DNA of 64,000 nt from Planctomycetota bacterium (GTDB lineage: Bacteria > Planctomycetota > GCA-2746535): positions 46,947-110,946 of the forward strand of contig NVWA01000081.1 of assembly GCA_002746535.1 (NCBI GenBank), in the 5' to 3' direction. Both the position numbers and the translations under genes were made by a program. The notes beneath the pieces are model-generated. The model searched no databases. It had not been told where the DNA came from and saw only the letters and a list, made by a program, of their open reading frames with translations. Positions within the stretch are counted from its first letter, which is position 1, and each line of letters begins with the position of its first letter. Positions 9,586 to 17,509 of the stretch are shown one piece after another.

Positions 9586-11403
9586 TTACGATAAAGTTAC
9601 TAATAATTGACCTGATGTTACGACATCACCTTGTACTACTTCAACTGATGATACGGTTCCTTCTTGAGGTGCCGTTACAGGGGTTTCCATTTTCATAGCT
9701 TCAAGAACTACTAGAACGTCACCTTCATTGACAGCTTGACCTGGCTCAACATCTACTTTTAATACATTGCCAGGTAATTTTGCGTTGACCTCTATCGATC
9801 CTGCGCTTGTGGCGGCAGCTGTTGGTTGAACTGGGATATTTGCAGGGGCTATTTGTGCAACTTGACCTGTTCCTTCTGCTACGACTACATTGTAAGCTCG
9901 TCCGTCAACATTTACGGTATAATTTTGTGGCCCGGAAGCGGGAGTTTTTGGAGATGCGGCTACGGCTGGTTTGCTATCAGCCTTCGTTTTTTCATCGCTA
10001 ATTTTTCTTACATTAATAGTTCCTTTTCCAAGAAGGAAATCAACACCTTTGTTTCCTCCAGCGGTCATTAAGGCACCTGCAATAAAAATATTTTCATCTG
10101 TAGTAGGTAAATTATTCTTTTCTAATTCTGCTTTTGCTTTTGCAATACCTGGTTCAATCACATCTAGGGGATTTCCATCAAAGAATTTTTTACCCATTTG
10201 TTCTTCAGCGATTTTAATGACTTCGGCATCCGGCTTTCTTGGTGTTTTTCCAAAATAACCAAGGACCATATTTCCGTATCCTTCGGTAATTTTTTTCCAT
10301 GGACCTTGTGTTACATTTGCATAGGCTTGTTGAAAATAAAATTGTGAGACGGGTGTTACCGATGTGCCAAAACCACCTTTTGCGACACAGTCTGCCATGG
10401 CTTCGATAACTTTTGGATACAAATCAAGCGTTCCTGTATCACGCATCATCATTGTGTTTGCTGTTAATGCTCCGCCGGGCATAGGTGATAATAATACTTC
10501 GGAAGAAACTTTCATGGCTTCTTCTGGAAAAAAATAATCTTTCATGCAGTCTTTGAAGACAGCGTTTGCAGTCATCACTTTATTGATATCAATATCAAGT
10601 GTGTAATCTGTTCCTCTTAAAGCTCCCCACATTGAAAGCAAGTCAGGTTGTGCTGTACCTCCGGAGCATGGATCTCTTGAAACACAAATACCATCAATGC
10701 CAGCATTTATGGATGCCATATACTGATCCACACCTAGAGCAGCTGTTTCGTGGGTATGATGCCAAAGTAATACGTCATCCCCAAGCATTTCGCGAGTACC
10801 TTTGACCGTATCATAAATTATTTTTTGAGGAGTAGTTCCTGAAGCATCTTTGAAGCAAATTGAATCAAAAGGAATTTCTAAATCTATAATGTCTTTTACT
10901 TTTTCTAAGTAGAAGCTTGATTCGTGAGCACCTTCTCCATTGCACGAAGGGGGTAAGCCCATAAGTGCTACGACAACTTGATGGTGAAGACCTGCATTAG
11001 TAATGCATTCGCCCGAGTACTTTAAATTTCGCATGTCATTAAGGGCATCAAAATTTCGAATATGAGTAATCCCATGTTTCTTGAACATCTTCGCATGTAA
11101 ATCGATCATATCTTTTGGTTGGGCTGACAAGGCGACTACATTGATACCGCGAGCAAGTGTTTGAAGGTTTGCATCCGGGCCAGCAGCTTTACGAAATCTA
11201 TCCATCATGTCAAAAGCAGATTCGCCGCAGTACATAAATAAGCTTTGAAACCTTGCACCGCCACCTGCTTCTAAGTGAGTAATGCCAGCATCTACTGCTG
11301 CTGTTACTGCGGGTAAAAAATCATCTGTCAGTGCTCTCGCACCAAAAAAAGATTGAAAACCATCTCTAAAAGAGGTATCTTGAAAAAGTATTTTTTTCGC
11401 CAT
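9586..11403 (-). CDS. oadA: Oxaloacetate decarboxylase alpha / pyruvate carboxylase B-type carboxyltransferase with biotinyl domain
   Basis: Transfers the carboxyl group from a keto acid, probably oxaloacetate, to its own biotin. The N-terminal carboxyltransferase TIM barrel starts FQDTSFRDGFQSFFGAR and contains NFDALNDMRNLKYSG and SPMPGGALTANT. An Ala/Pro-rich linker (about residues 485-535) leads to a C-terminal biotinyl domain with the canonical EAMKMETP; the Lys is biotinylated. The DTSFRDGFQ wording differs from the DTTLRDAHQ of Klebsiella OadA, so this belongs to a distinct carboxyltransferase branch. The acceptor keto acid is inferred from the oadB and oadG neighbours. Confidence 0.92.
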   Translation of the reverse strand: MAKKILFQDTSFRDGFQSFFGARALTDDFLPAVTAAVDAGITHLEAGGGARFQSLFMYCGESAFDMMDRFRKAAGPDANLQTLARGINVVALSAQPKDMIDLHAKMFKKHGITHIRNFDALNDMRNLKYSGECITNAGLHHQVVVALMGLPPSCNGEGAHESSFYLEKVKDIIDLEIPFDSICFKDASGTTPQKIIYDTVKGTREMLGDDVLLWHHTHETAALGVDQYMASINAGIDGICVSRDPCSGGTAQPDLLSMWGALRGTDYTLDIDINKVMTANAVFKDCMKDYFFPEEAMKVSSEVLLSPMPGGALTANTMMMRDTGTLDLYPKVIEAMADCVAKGGFGTSVTPVSQFYFQQAYANVTQGPWKKITEGYGNMVLGYFGKTPRKPDAEVIKIAEEQMGKKFFDGNPLDVIEPGIAKAKAELEKNNLPTTDENIFIAGALMTAGGNKGVDFLLGKGTINVRKISDEKTKADSKPAVAASPKTPASGPQNYTVNVDGRAYNVVVAEGTGQVAQIAPANIPVQPTAAATSAGSIEVNAKLPGNVLKVDVEPGQAVNEGDVLVVLEAMKMETPVTAPQEGTVSSVEVVQGDVVTSGQLLVTLS

Positions 11404-11425
11404 ATTTCAATGTGTCCTTAAAAAG

Positions 11426-11719
11426 TTAATTCGATTTTCTAAATGCATTAATTGCTGCTGTTATCACAGCTACTATTTTTGAGTTTTCTTGGTCATTATT
11501 GATTATTGGTTGTTGAGATAATTTTGCATTTTGTAGCTTCTTTTTTCTGAGTTCGGCATCTTTTTTTGCTGCTTCTTTAAGCTCTAGTTCTTCTTGATCA
11601 GTTGAATCTTTTAGGGCATGACCCACAAAGGTAATAACGCAAATTAATAATATAAGAAAGGCGAAAACTACTCCCATTCCAAGAGCCATTATGTTTAATC
11701 CGCCAAGAAATTTTTCCAT
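11426..11719 (-). CDS. oadG: Oxaloacetate decarboxylase gamma subunit
   Basis: A 97-residue small membrane protein: one N-terminal transmembrane helix (MALGMGVVFAFLILLICVITF) followed by a charged, Lys/Glu-rich tail, the OadG plan. It anchors the alpha subunit to the membrane pump. A longer reading frame begins at a TTG at 11782, but that codon lies inside the spacer of a strong promoter, so the ATG at 11719 (MEKFLGG...) is chosen. It is the first gene of the oadGAB operon, 22 nt before oadA. Confidence 0.85.
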   Translation of the reverse strand: MEKFLGGLNIMALGMGVVFAFLILLICVITFVGHALKDSTDQEELELKEAAKKDAELRKKKLQNAKLSQQPIINNDQENSKIVAVITAAINAFRKSN

Positions 11720-11770
11720 TATTATTCCGGTATCAACGATATAAATATTAGTGATTTTTAAAAAGGGGAT

Positions 11771-11798
11771 ATTTAATAGCAAGCATGCATTTTGTCAA
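11771..11798 (-). promoter_or_regulatory. Sigma-70 promoter of the oadGAB operon
   Basis: On the minus strand a perfect TTGACA (11793-11798), a 16-nt spacer and TTAAAT (11771-11776) form a good promoter. It would start transcription about 45 nt before the oadG ATG at 11719. Confidence 0.55.
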
Positions 11799-11935
11799 TT
11801 AAAATATGCTATTCAGGCATTGCTAACAACCATTTTCTCGTAGTATATAGAGCATATTCAAGATAGTTTTACGGAATCTGAAGAATAGAATCAAAACGCT
11901 GAAATTTATGTAAAAGAGCAGAATTAATTCAAAAA

Positions 11936-12634
11936 TTAATTCAAATCAAAAAATATGAATTCACTGGCTTGATTTGCTGAAATTACTAGCACATTTTCCT
12001 CGCTGATTTGACATCCATCTCCGGCTTCCATTTTGTGATCGTTGATGAGAAGTTCTCCGTTAATTAATTGTAGCCAACCAAATCTGTTCTCTTCTAGAGT
12101 ATATTGAATTGATTTTTGTGCATCTAATTTGCCAGTATAAAGATATACATCTTGATTGATTTTTAATGATCCCCTTTGTTGATCTGGGGAGGCAAGAAGC
12201 AATAACTCATTGTTTACTAATTTGTTTGAATAATTTTGTTGATTATAAGATGGAGAAATATTATTTTTATTTGGTTCCAACCATATTTGTATTAGATGAA
12301 CTTCATCAGTGAGTGAATCATTGAATTCACTATGTTGAATGCCGGTACCTGCGCTCATAGTTTGGATTTCACCTTTATGAATGGTGTCTCCATTGCCCAT
12401 GCTGTCTTTATGGCTTAGCTGACCTGAAATTATATAGGTGATGATTTCCATATTTTCATGGGGATGAGTTCCAAAACCTTTTGATGCTTGTATGCGATCT
12501 TCATTTATTACACGAAGACTTCTGAATCCCATAAAATCTGGATCATGATAATTGGCAAAAGAAAATGAGTGTTTGGCAATTAACCAATTGTGATCTGCAT
12601 AACCTCTATCTTTTGAATATCTGATCTTAATCAT
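11936..12634 (-). CDS. Pirin family protein (bicupin)
   Basis: A 232-residue bicupin. The N-terminal cupin has the pirin metal-binding pattern: FGTHPHENMEIITYIISG, then GTGIQHSEFN, giving the expected His, His, His and Glu ligands. Pirins of this size (E. coli YhaK/YhhW type) bind iron; some have quercetin 2,3-dioxygenase activity and others sense redox. Physiological substrate is unknown. The start MIKIRYSKDRG matches the family start. It is divergent from the operon beginning at 12775, with a short palindrome in between. Confidence 0.88.
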   Translation of the reverse strand: MIKIRYSKDRGYADHNWLIAKHSFSFANYHDPDFMGFRSLRVINEDRIQASKGFGTHPHENMEIITYIISGQLSHKDSMGNGDTIHKGEIQTMSAGTGIQHSEFNDSLTDEVHLIQIWLEPNKNNISPSYNQQNYSNKLVNNELLLLASPDQQRGSLKINQDVYLYTGKLDAQKSIQYTLEENRFGWLQLINGELLINDHKMEAGDGCQISEENVLVISANQASEFIFFDLN

Positions 12635-12677
12635 AATGTATTCTCATTCTTAAAAAGGATTTAAATGGGCAATTCAA

Positions 12678-12692
12678 CTACTTATTAAGTAG
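12678..12692. promoter_or_regulatory. 15-nt palindrome between pirin and GNAT operon
   Basis: CTACTTA and TAAGTAG are perfect inverted arms around a single central T. The site sits 44 nt before the pirin start and 83 nt before the GNAT start, the position of an operator. No regulator gene is adjacent, so function is a guess. Confidence 0.3.
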
Positions 12693-12774
12693 CTATGATT
12701 GTAGTTTAATTTGTTTTTAATACTATAACGCAATAGATATTGGTATTGAAATGTTAACTTCCGAGGTTTGGTAA

Positions 12775-13326
12775 TTGGTTCTTAAAAAGATACCTGTTAT
12801 TGTTGGTGACTCTATTTTGATTAGGCCACATCGATTTGACGATGCTATTATTGTGCAAGAGTTATTGCAAGATAAATATATTCAACAAAATACAATTAAT
12901 CTTGAAAGCGGATTTTCAAAAAAAGAAATTGAAAGTTGGATTTTGCAACTTGATGAAGACTTCATCAATGGTCAAAGAATAGTATTTTGTATAGAAGACA
13001 AAATTAGCAAAAAAATGATAGGTTGTATTGGTCTTGGTTTGAATTATCGTTTTGATAGTGGCGATGTGTTTTTCTGGATTGGAGCCAATTTTCGTAAACA
13101 AGGGAATTGTTCGGAAGCATTAGCTATAGTATTAAATTTTGCATTTACTTCGTTAAAACTAAATAGAATTGAAGCTCAATGTTTTGAATTTAATGATGGA
13201 TCAAAGAATATATTATTAAAAAATGGATTCCAATTCGAAGGTGTCAAAAGAGATGCTGTTAAGAAAAATGGAAATTATGAAAACTTGTGTCAGTTTTCTA
13301 TTTTAGGAAAAGAGTTTTCTAGATGA
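12775..13326 (+). CDS. GNAT acetyltransferase, RimJ/RimL type
   Basis: The 183-residue product shows the RimL-like order: LIRPHRFDDAIIVQELL (strand 1/helix 1), MIGCIGLGLN (strands 2-3), FFWIGANFRKQGNCSEALAIVL (acetyl-CoA pyrophosphate loop, a variant of R/QxxGxG/A) and LNRIEAQCFEFNDGSKNILLKNGFQFEG near the end. It transfers an acetyl group from acetyl-CoA to an amine on a protein or small molecule. The start is a TTG with GAGG at 12763-12766, 8 nt upstream; no ATG precedes the conserved region. It is the first gene of a five-gene plus-strand run with gaps of 2-21 nt. Confidence 0.85.
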   Translation: MVLKKIPVIVGDSILIRPHRFDDAIIVQELLQDKYIQQNTINLESGFSKKEIESWILQLDEDFINGQRIVFCIEDKISKKMIGCIGLGLNYRFDSGDVFFWIGANFRKQGNCSEALAIVLNFAFTSLKLNRIEAQCFEFNDGSKNILLKNGFQFEGVKRDAVKKNGNYENLCQFSILGKEFSR

Positions 13327-13344
13327 CTTCAGTGGGGAAATTAG

Positions 13345-14016
13345 TTGTTTAGTGAGGTCGATTTGAAAAGCTTAGGAATGCTGGTCCCATCGGTTGGGTT
13401 CGAATCTAGCATAGAATCTTTTGAAGAAATGGATAAAAAAAATACCATTAAAAAAGGAGGTATTCTTTTTTATGGAGATTCTGATATTGGTTATTGGAGA
13501 AGAGGAGATCGATTTGCCATTGACTTTTCACAATTCCCTGTGGTTAATAGAGGATTTGGTGGTGCTAGGATTTGGGAGACCTTGATATATTTTAAAAGAG
13601 TTATTTTACCTCATGAGCCATCTGTGCTGGTTTATAATTGTGGTGATAACGACGTTGTAAGATTAAAAGGCAACTCTTCCGAAAATATTAAAATAGGTTT
13701 TGACCTTTTTTTACAAACGGTAGAAAGACAATTGCCTGATATTGAGAAAGTTATTTGTTTACCTATACATCCTGCACCTCAGAGGAATGATTTAGAACTT
13801 TGGGATCATCAGAATCATGGAAATCAGATAATGAAAGAAATTTGTGATGGATATTCATTTGCACTTTTTGAAGATTATAATCATTTATTATTTGATGATC
13901 TTAATCTAATTAATGAGAATTACTTTTTAAAAGATCGTATACATTATAATGAAGATTTTTATTGTATTCTTGCTAAATATATTACACCAATATTAAAAAA
14001 ATATTTTAAAGGATAA
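13345..14016 (+). CDS. SGNH/GDSL-family hydrolase
   Basis: A 223-residue SGNH fold. Block I is ILFYGDSDIGYWRR (GDS nucleophile Ser), block II VNRGFGGARIWE (Gly), block III YNCGDNDV (GxND Asn), and block V probably DRIHYNEDFY (DxxH). The family hydrolyses esters, often acyl or acetyl groups on lipids and sugars. There is no signal peptide, so it acts in the cytoplasm. The start is uncertain: TTG 13345 has GGGGA upstream, TTG 13363 follows GAGG, and ATG 13378 is also in frame; all precede the conserved blocks. It sits 18 nt after the GNAT gene and 2 nt before the sulfatase. Confidence 0.8.
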   Translation: MFSEVDLKSLGMLVPSVGFESSIESFEEMDKKNTIKKGGILFYGDSDIGYWRRGDRFAIDFSQFPVVNRGFGGARIWETLIYFKRVILPHEPSVLVYNCGDNDVVRLKGNSSENIKIGFDLFLQTVERQLPDIEKVICLPIHPAPQRNDLELWDHQNHGNQIMKEICDGYSFALFEDYNHLLFDDLNLINENYFLKDRIHYNEDFYCILAKYITPILKKYFKG

Positions 14017-14018
14017 TT

Positions 14019-15449
14019 ATGGATAAACCAAATATAGTTTTGATTCATGTTGATCAGTGGCGAGCTGATTGTTTAAGTATTCTTGGTCATCCTGTTGTGC
14101 ACACTCCGTATTTGGATCAGTTAGCAACTCAAGGAGTTCTGTTCACAAACGCTTATTGTGCAACACCAAGTTGTATTGCCTCCAGAGCATCATTGATGAC
14201 AGGGTTGACACAAACCTCACATGGTAGAATTGGCTATAAAGATGGTGTTCCTTGGGATTATAAAACAACTTTAGCCGGCGAATTTACTAAAGGAGGATAC
14301 CAAACACAAGCTGTTGGTAAGATGCATGTTTATCCTAATCGAAATAGAATTGGGTTTGAAAATGTTATATTGCATGATGGCTTTTTACATTTCGCAAGAA
14401 AAAATGGACAATATGGATTATACGATGATTATTCAGCTTGGCTTGAAGAGCAAACTTCTTATAAGGCGGGCTATTTTGATCATGGGATAAGTTGTAATTC
14501 TTACGTGGCTAGACCTTGGGATAAAGAAGAGTATCTGCATCCAACAAATTATGTGACTTCCCAATCAATAGATTTTCTGCGTAAAAGAGATCCAACAAAA
14601 CCATTCTTTCTTTATATGTCTTACCATCGTCCACATCCTCCTTACGATCCACCATCTTGGGCTTTCGATCAATATATTAACGAAGATATGCCGGAACCTA
14701 ATGTAGGTGATTGGTCTGATAAATTTGCTTATTTAAGAAATGAGCATAGTCCGGTAGCTATTTATGATGAGGTTGATTCCAGAACATTAAAAAGAGCAAA
14801 AGCTGGCTACTACGGGCATATGACGCATATTGATCATCAAATTAATCGATTTGTTGAATCATTAAAGGAATATGATGTGGATAAAAATACTTATATTGTG
14901 TTTACCTCTGACCATGGTGAATTAATGGGTGACCATAATTTTTTCAGAAAAATGGTACCTTTTGAAGGTTCTGCAAAAGTCCCTTTAATTATTAGTGGGC
15001 CGATAGATTCTAAAATAAAGAGACGTAGTCAATGTAATGAGCTAATAGAAATGAGAGATATTATGCCTACATTATTAGATTGCGCTGGATTAGAAATTCC
15101 TGATGTTGTGGAGGGTAAGAGCTTGTTAGCCAATGCAAAGGGTGCTGAAAATCATTTACGGGATTATATACATGGTGAGCATACAGCTGGTCCTCAGTCA
15201 AGTTTTCAATGGATTCGTTCAAAACAATATAAATATTTATGGGAAAGTGGACTTGGTATTGAATGTTTATTTGATTTAGAAAAAGATCCAAAGGAATTGA
15301 ATGATTTAAGTGATCAAAAAGAATTTAGCGATATCTTTTCTAACCACCAACAATTGCTGATCAATGAGTTAGAGGATCGTAAAGAAGGTTTTGTTAAAAA
15401 TAAGAAGTTGGTGACAGGTGTGAATACGTCTCCAGTTTTATTTGAATAG
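14019..15449 (+). CDS. Formylglycine-type sulfatase (arylsulfatase/choline-sulfatase superfamily)
   Basis: Hydrolyses a sulfate ester; 476 residues. NIVLIHVDQWRADCL near the N-terminus supplies metal-binding Asp residues. The maturation motif is PSCIASRASLMTG, that is C-x-A-x-R, where the Cys would be oxidised to formylglycine. VFTSDHGELMGDHNFFRK carries the C-terminal metal and substrate residues. The motif has Ala where the aerobic FGE prefers Pro, which suggests processing by a radical-SAM maturase (anSME type). No signal peptide is present, so the enzyme should be cytoplasmic. AAAGGA lies 5 nt before the ATG. Substrate is unknown; neighbours suggest a sulfated acylated molecule. Confidence 0.92.
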   Translation: MDKPNIVLIHVDQWRADCLSILGHPVVHTPYLDQLATQGVLFTNAYCATPSCIASRASLMTGLTQTSHGRIGYKDGVPWDYKTTLAGEFTKGGYQTQAVGKMHVYPNRNRIGFENVILHDGFLHFARKNGQYGLYDDYSAWLEEQTSYKAGYFDHGISCNSYVARPWDKEEYLHPTNYVTSQSIDFLRKRDPTKPFFLYMSYHRPHPPYDPPSWAFDQYINEDMPEPNVGDWSDKFAYLRNEHSPVAIYDEVDSRTLKRAKAGYYGHMTHIDHQINRFVESLKEYDVDKNTYIVFTSDHGELMGDHNFFRKMVPFEGSAKVPLIISGPIDSKIKRRSQCNELIEMRDIMPTLLDCAGLEIPDVVEGKSLLANAKGAENHLRDYIHGEHTAGPQSSFQWIRSKQYKYLWESGLGIECLFDLEKDPKELNDLSDQKEFSDIFSNHQQLLINELEDRKEGFVKNKKLVTGVNTSPVLFE

Positions 15450-15475
15450 TTTTTGTAAATTTTAAATTAGTGAAA

Positions 15476-17488
15476 ATGATGAATCTTGAATATAAAATCA
15501 ATCAGATTAACAAAATCTTATCACCATCATTTCAGATAGATAAAAATCTTGATGTGAGCTGTTGTGAAGAGTTATGGAGTTTGATTTCTAAAAAGTATTT
15601 AAGTAAAGATATTCCTTTCGATGTTCATGAAAAAATATTTCATGCTGTGTATGACTTAGATAATTACAAAGATATGCAAGAGATGTCTGTATGGGAGCCA
15701 TCTAAGGAAGTTATTGATCAATCAAATATTGCAAATATTCAAACAGAAAATGGATTTAATAATTATAATCAATTGTTTCAATGGTCAGTTGATAAATACC
15801 CTCAATTTTGGGAACAAACTGTAGGAAATCTTGATATAAGATTTAAAAAAAAATATCAGGAAGTTGTTGATATATCTCAAGGTGTTGAAAACCCTGAATG
15901 GCTGAAAAATGCTTCAATGAATATTGTTGATTCTTGCTTCTTGGGTCGAGATGGGGTAGCGGTTGTATATCAAGATAGCGATAACGTAATACATAAAAAA
16001 AGTTATGCAGAGTTGCAAAGTTTAACTTCAAGAGTTTCTAATAGTTTAAAAGCTTCAGGAATTAATAAAGGCGATAAAGTCGCAATTTATATGCCTATGA
16101 CATATGAATCTGTTGCTATTTATTTGGGAATTATCCAATGTGGTGCGGTTGCAGTAACCATTGCAGATAGCTTTTCCCCTGCTGAAATTAAGGTTAGACT
16201 TGCACTTACTTCTCCTAAAATATTATTTTGTTATGAGTCGTTTACTCGAATGAGTAAAGAAATGCACTTTTATGCAAAAGTTAAAGGAGCTAACATAGCA
16301 AAGGTTGTTGTGTTAACACCAAGTAATGAGGAGGCAAGTGTTGAAGAAAAAGATATAAGCTGGCAATCATTTTTATTAGATGCTGATAATTATGAATCTT
16401 GTGAATGTAGACCAAGTGATCATACAACCATATTATTTTCTTCTGGAACTACAGGTGAGCCTAAGGGAATTCCTTGGAATCACGTTTCTCCGATAAAAGG
16501 AGCTTCGGATGGTTTCTATCATCAAAATATAAAAAAAGGTGATGTTGTTTGTTGGCCAACAAATTTAGGTTGGATGATGGGGCCTTGGTTAGTATTTGCT
16601 ACCTTGATAAATAAGGGAACTATTGCTTTGTTTTATGATGCACCCACATTAGAAAACTTTGGAGAATTTGTTCAAAAATCGGAGGTGACTATGCTTGGAG
16701 TAATACCAAGTATTGTGCGAGCTTGGAAGAATAAAAAAAATATGGAGAAGTGGGACTGGAGTTCCATTAAATGTTATAGCTCAACAGGAGAATGTTCTAA
16801 TCCCGATGAGATGTTTTACTTATCGTATTTAGCTAATTACAAGCCGATTATTGAGTATTGTGGGGGCACTGAAATTTCTGGTGGTTATGTCGCTTCCACT
16901 TGTGTTCAAGCTAATAAACTATCTGCCTTTTCAACACCAACATTAGGACTTAATTTTTTTCTTTATGATGAAGATGGTTGTCCGAGTAATAAAGGTGAAG
17001 TTTTTATTATGCCCCCTTCTATTGGATTGTCTCAAGAGCTCTTAAATCGTGATCACCATAAGATTTATTTTGTTGATACACCTGTCTTACAAGATGGGAC
17101 TCAACTTAGAAAACATGGAGATTTACTTGAAAAAATTAATGGATATTACAAGGCTCATGGACGATCAGATGATTCAATGAACTTAGGTGGTATCAAAGTT
17201 AGCTCTATACAAATAGAAGAAGTTGTTAATACTCTTCCTGAAATTGAAGAGTCAGCAGCTATTGCGGTATCACCAAAAAATGGTGGTCCTAGTTTGCTTA
17301 TATTATATGTCGTTACTGTTTCGAAAAATATAAACTTAGAGATCTATAAAAAATTGATACAAAATGTTATAAAAGAAAAACTTAATCCATTATTTAGAGT
17401 TGGTCAGGTTATAGAAATAAATTTATTGCCTAGAACGGCTAGTAATAAAATTATGAGAAAAGAGTTGCGAAAAAAACATGAGGAATAA
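15476..17488 (+). CDS. Acyl-CoA synthetase (AMP-forming), acetyl/acetoacetyl-CoA synthetase-like
   Basis: About 670 residues; activates a carboxylic acid to its CoA thioester through an acyl-adenylate. An N-terminal extension with the acetyl-CoA synthetase-type region (PQFWEQTVGNL ... WLKNASMNIVDSC) precedes the AMP-binding domain. Key motifs are ILFSSGTTGEPKGIPWNH (P-loop), YCGGTEISGGY (adenine-binding), HGRSDDSMNLGG (hinge) and the catalytic Lys in RTASNKIMRKEL. The long N-terminus resembles plant AAE17/18-type and acetoacetyl-CoA synthetases more than short fatty-acid ligases. The start may be GTG 15470, ATG 15476 or ATG 15479; none has a strong ribosome binding site. It probably activates an acid released by neighbouring hydrolases. 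Confidence 0.88.
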   Translation: MMNLEYKINQINKILSPSFQIDKNLDVSCCEELWSLISKKYLSKDIPFDVHEKIFHAVYDLDNYKDMQEMSVWEPSKEVIDQSNIANIQTENGFNNYNQLFQWSVDKYPQFWEQTVGNLDIRFKKKYQEVVDISQGVENPEWLKNASMNIVDSCFLGRDGVAVVYQDSDNVIHKKSYAELQSLTSRVSNSLKASGINKGDKVAIYMPMTYESVAIYLGIIQCGAVAVTIADSFSPAEIKVRLALTSPKILFCYESFTRMSKEMHFYAKVKGANIAKVVVLTPSNEEASVEEKDISWQSFLLDADNYESCECRPSDHTTILFSSGTTGEPKGIPWNHVSPIKGASDGFYHQNIKKGDVVCWPTNLGWMMGPWLVFATLINKGTIALFYDAPTLENFGEFVQKSEVTMLGVIPSIVRAWKNKKNMEKWDWSSIKCYSSTGECSNPDEMFYLSYLANYKPIIEYCGGTEISGGYVASTCVQANKLSAFSTPTLGLNFFLYDEDGCPSNKGEVFIMPPSIGLSQELLNRDHHKIYFVDTPVLQDGTQLRKHGDLLEKINGYYKAHGRSDDSMNLGGIKVSSIQIEEVVNTLPEIEESAAIAVSPKNGGPSLLILYVVTVSKNINLEIYKKLIQNVIKEKLNPLFRVGQVIEINLLPRTASNKIMRKELRKKHEE

Positions 17489-17509
17489 ATTGTTATTTAA
17501 GGAAAACTT

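Noticed and set aside
12751..12774. Seven-codon ORF just before the GNAT start
   Set aside because: It has no ribosome binding site of its own; the GAGG inside it serves the TTG at 12775.
13397..13406. GGTTCGAATC, resembling the T arm of a tRNA
   Set aside because: The flanking bases do not pair as a T stem and no cloverleaf can be drawn; it lies inside the SGNH hydrolase frame.
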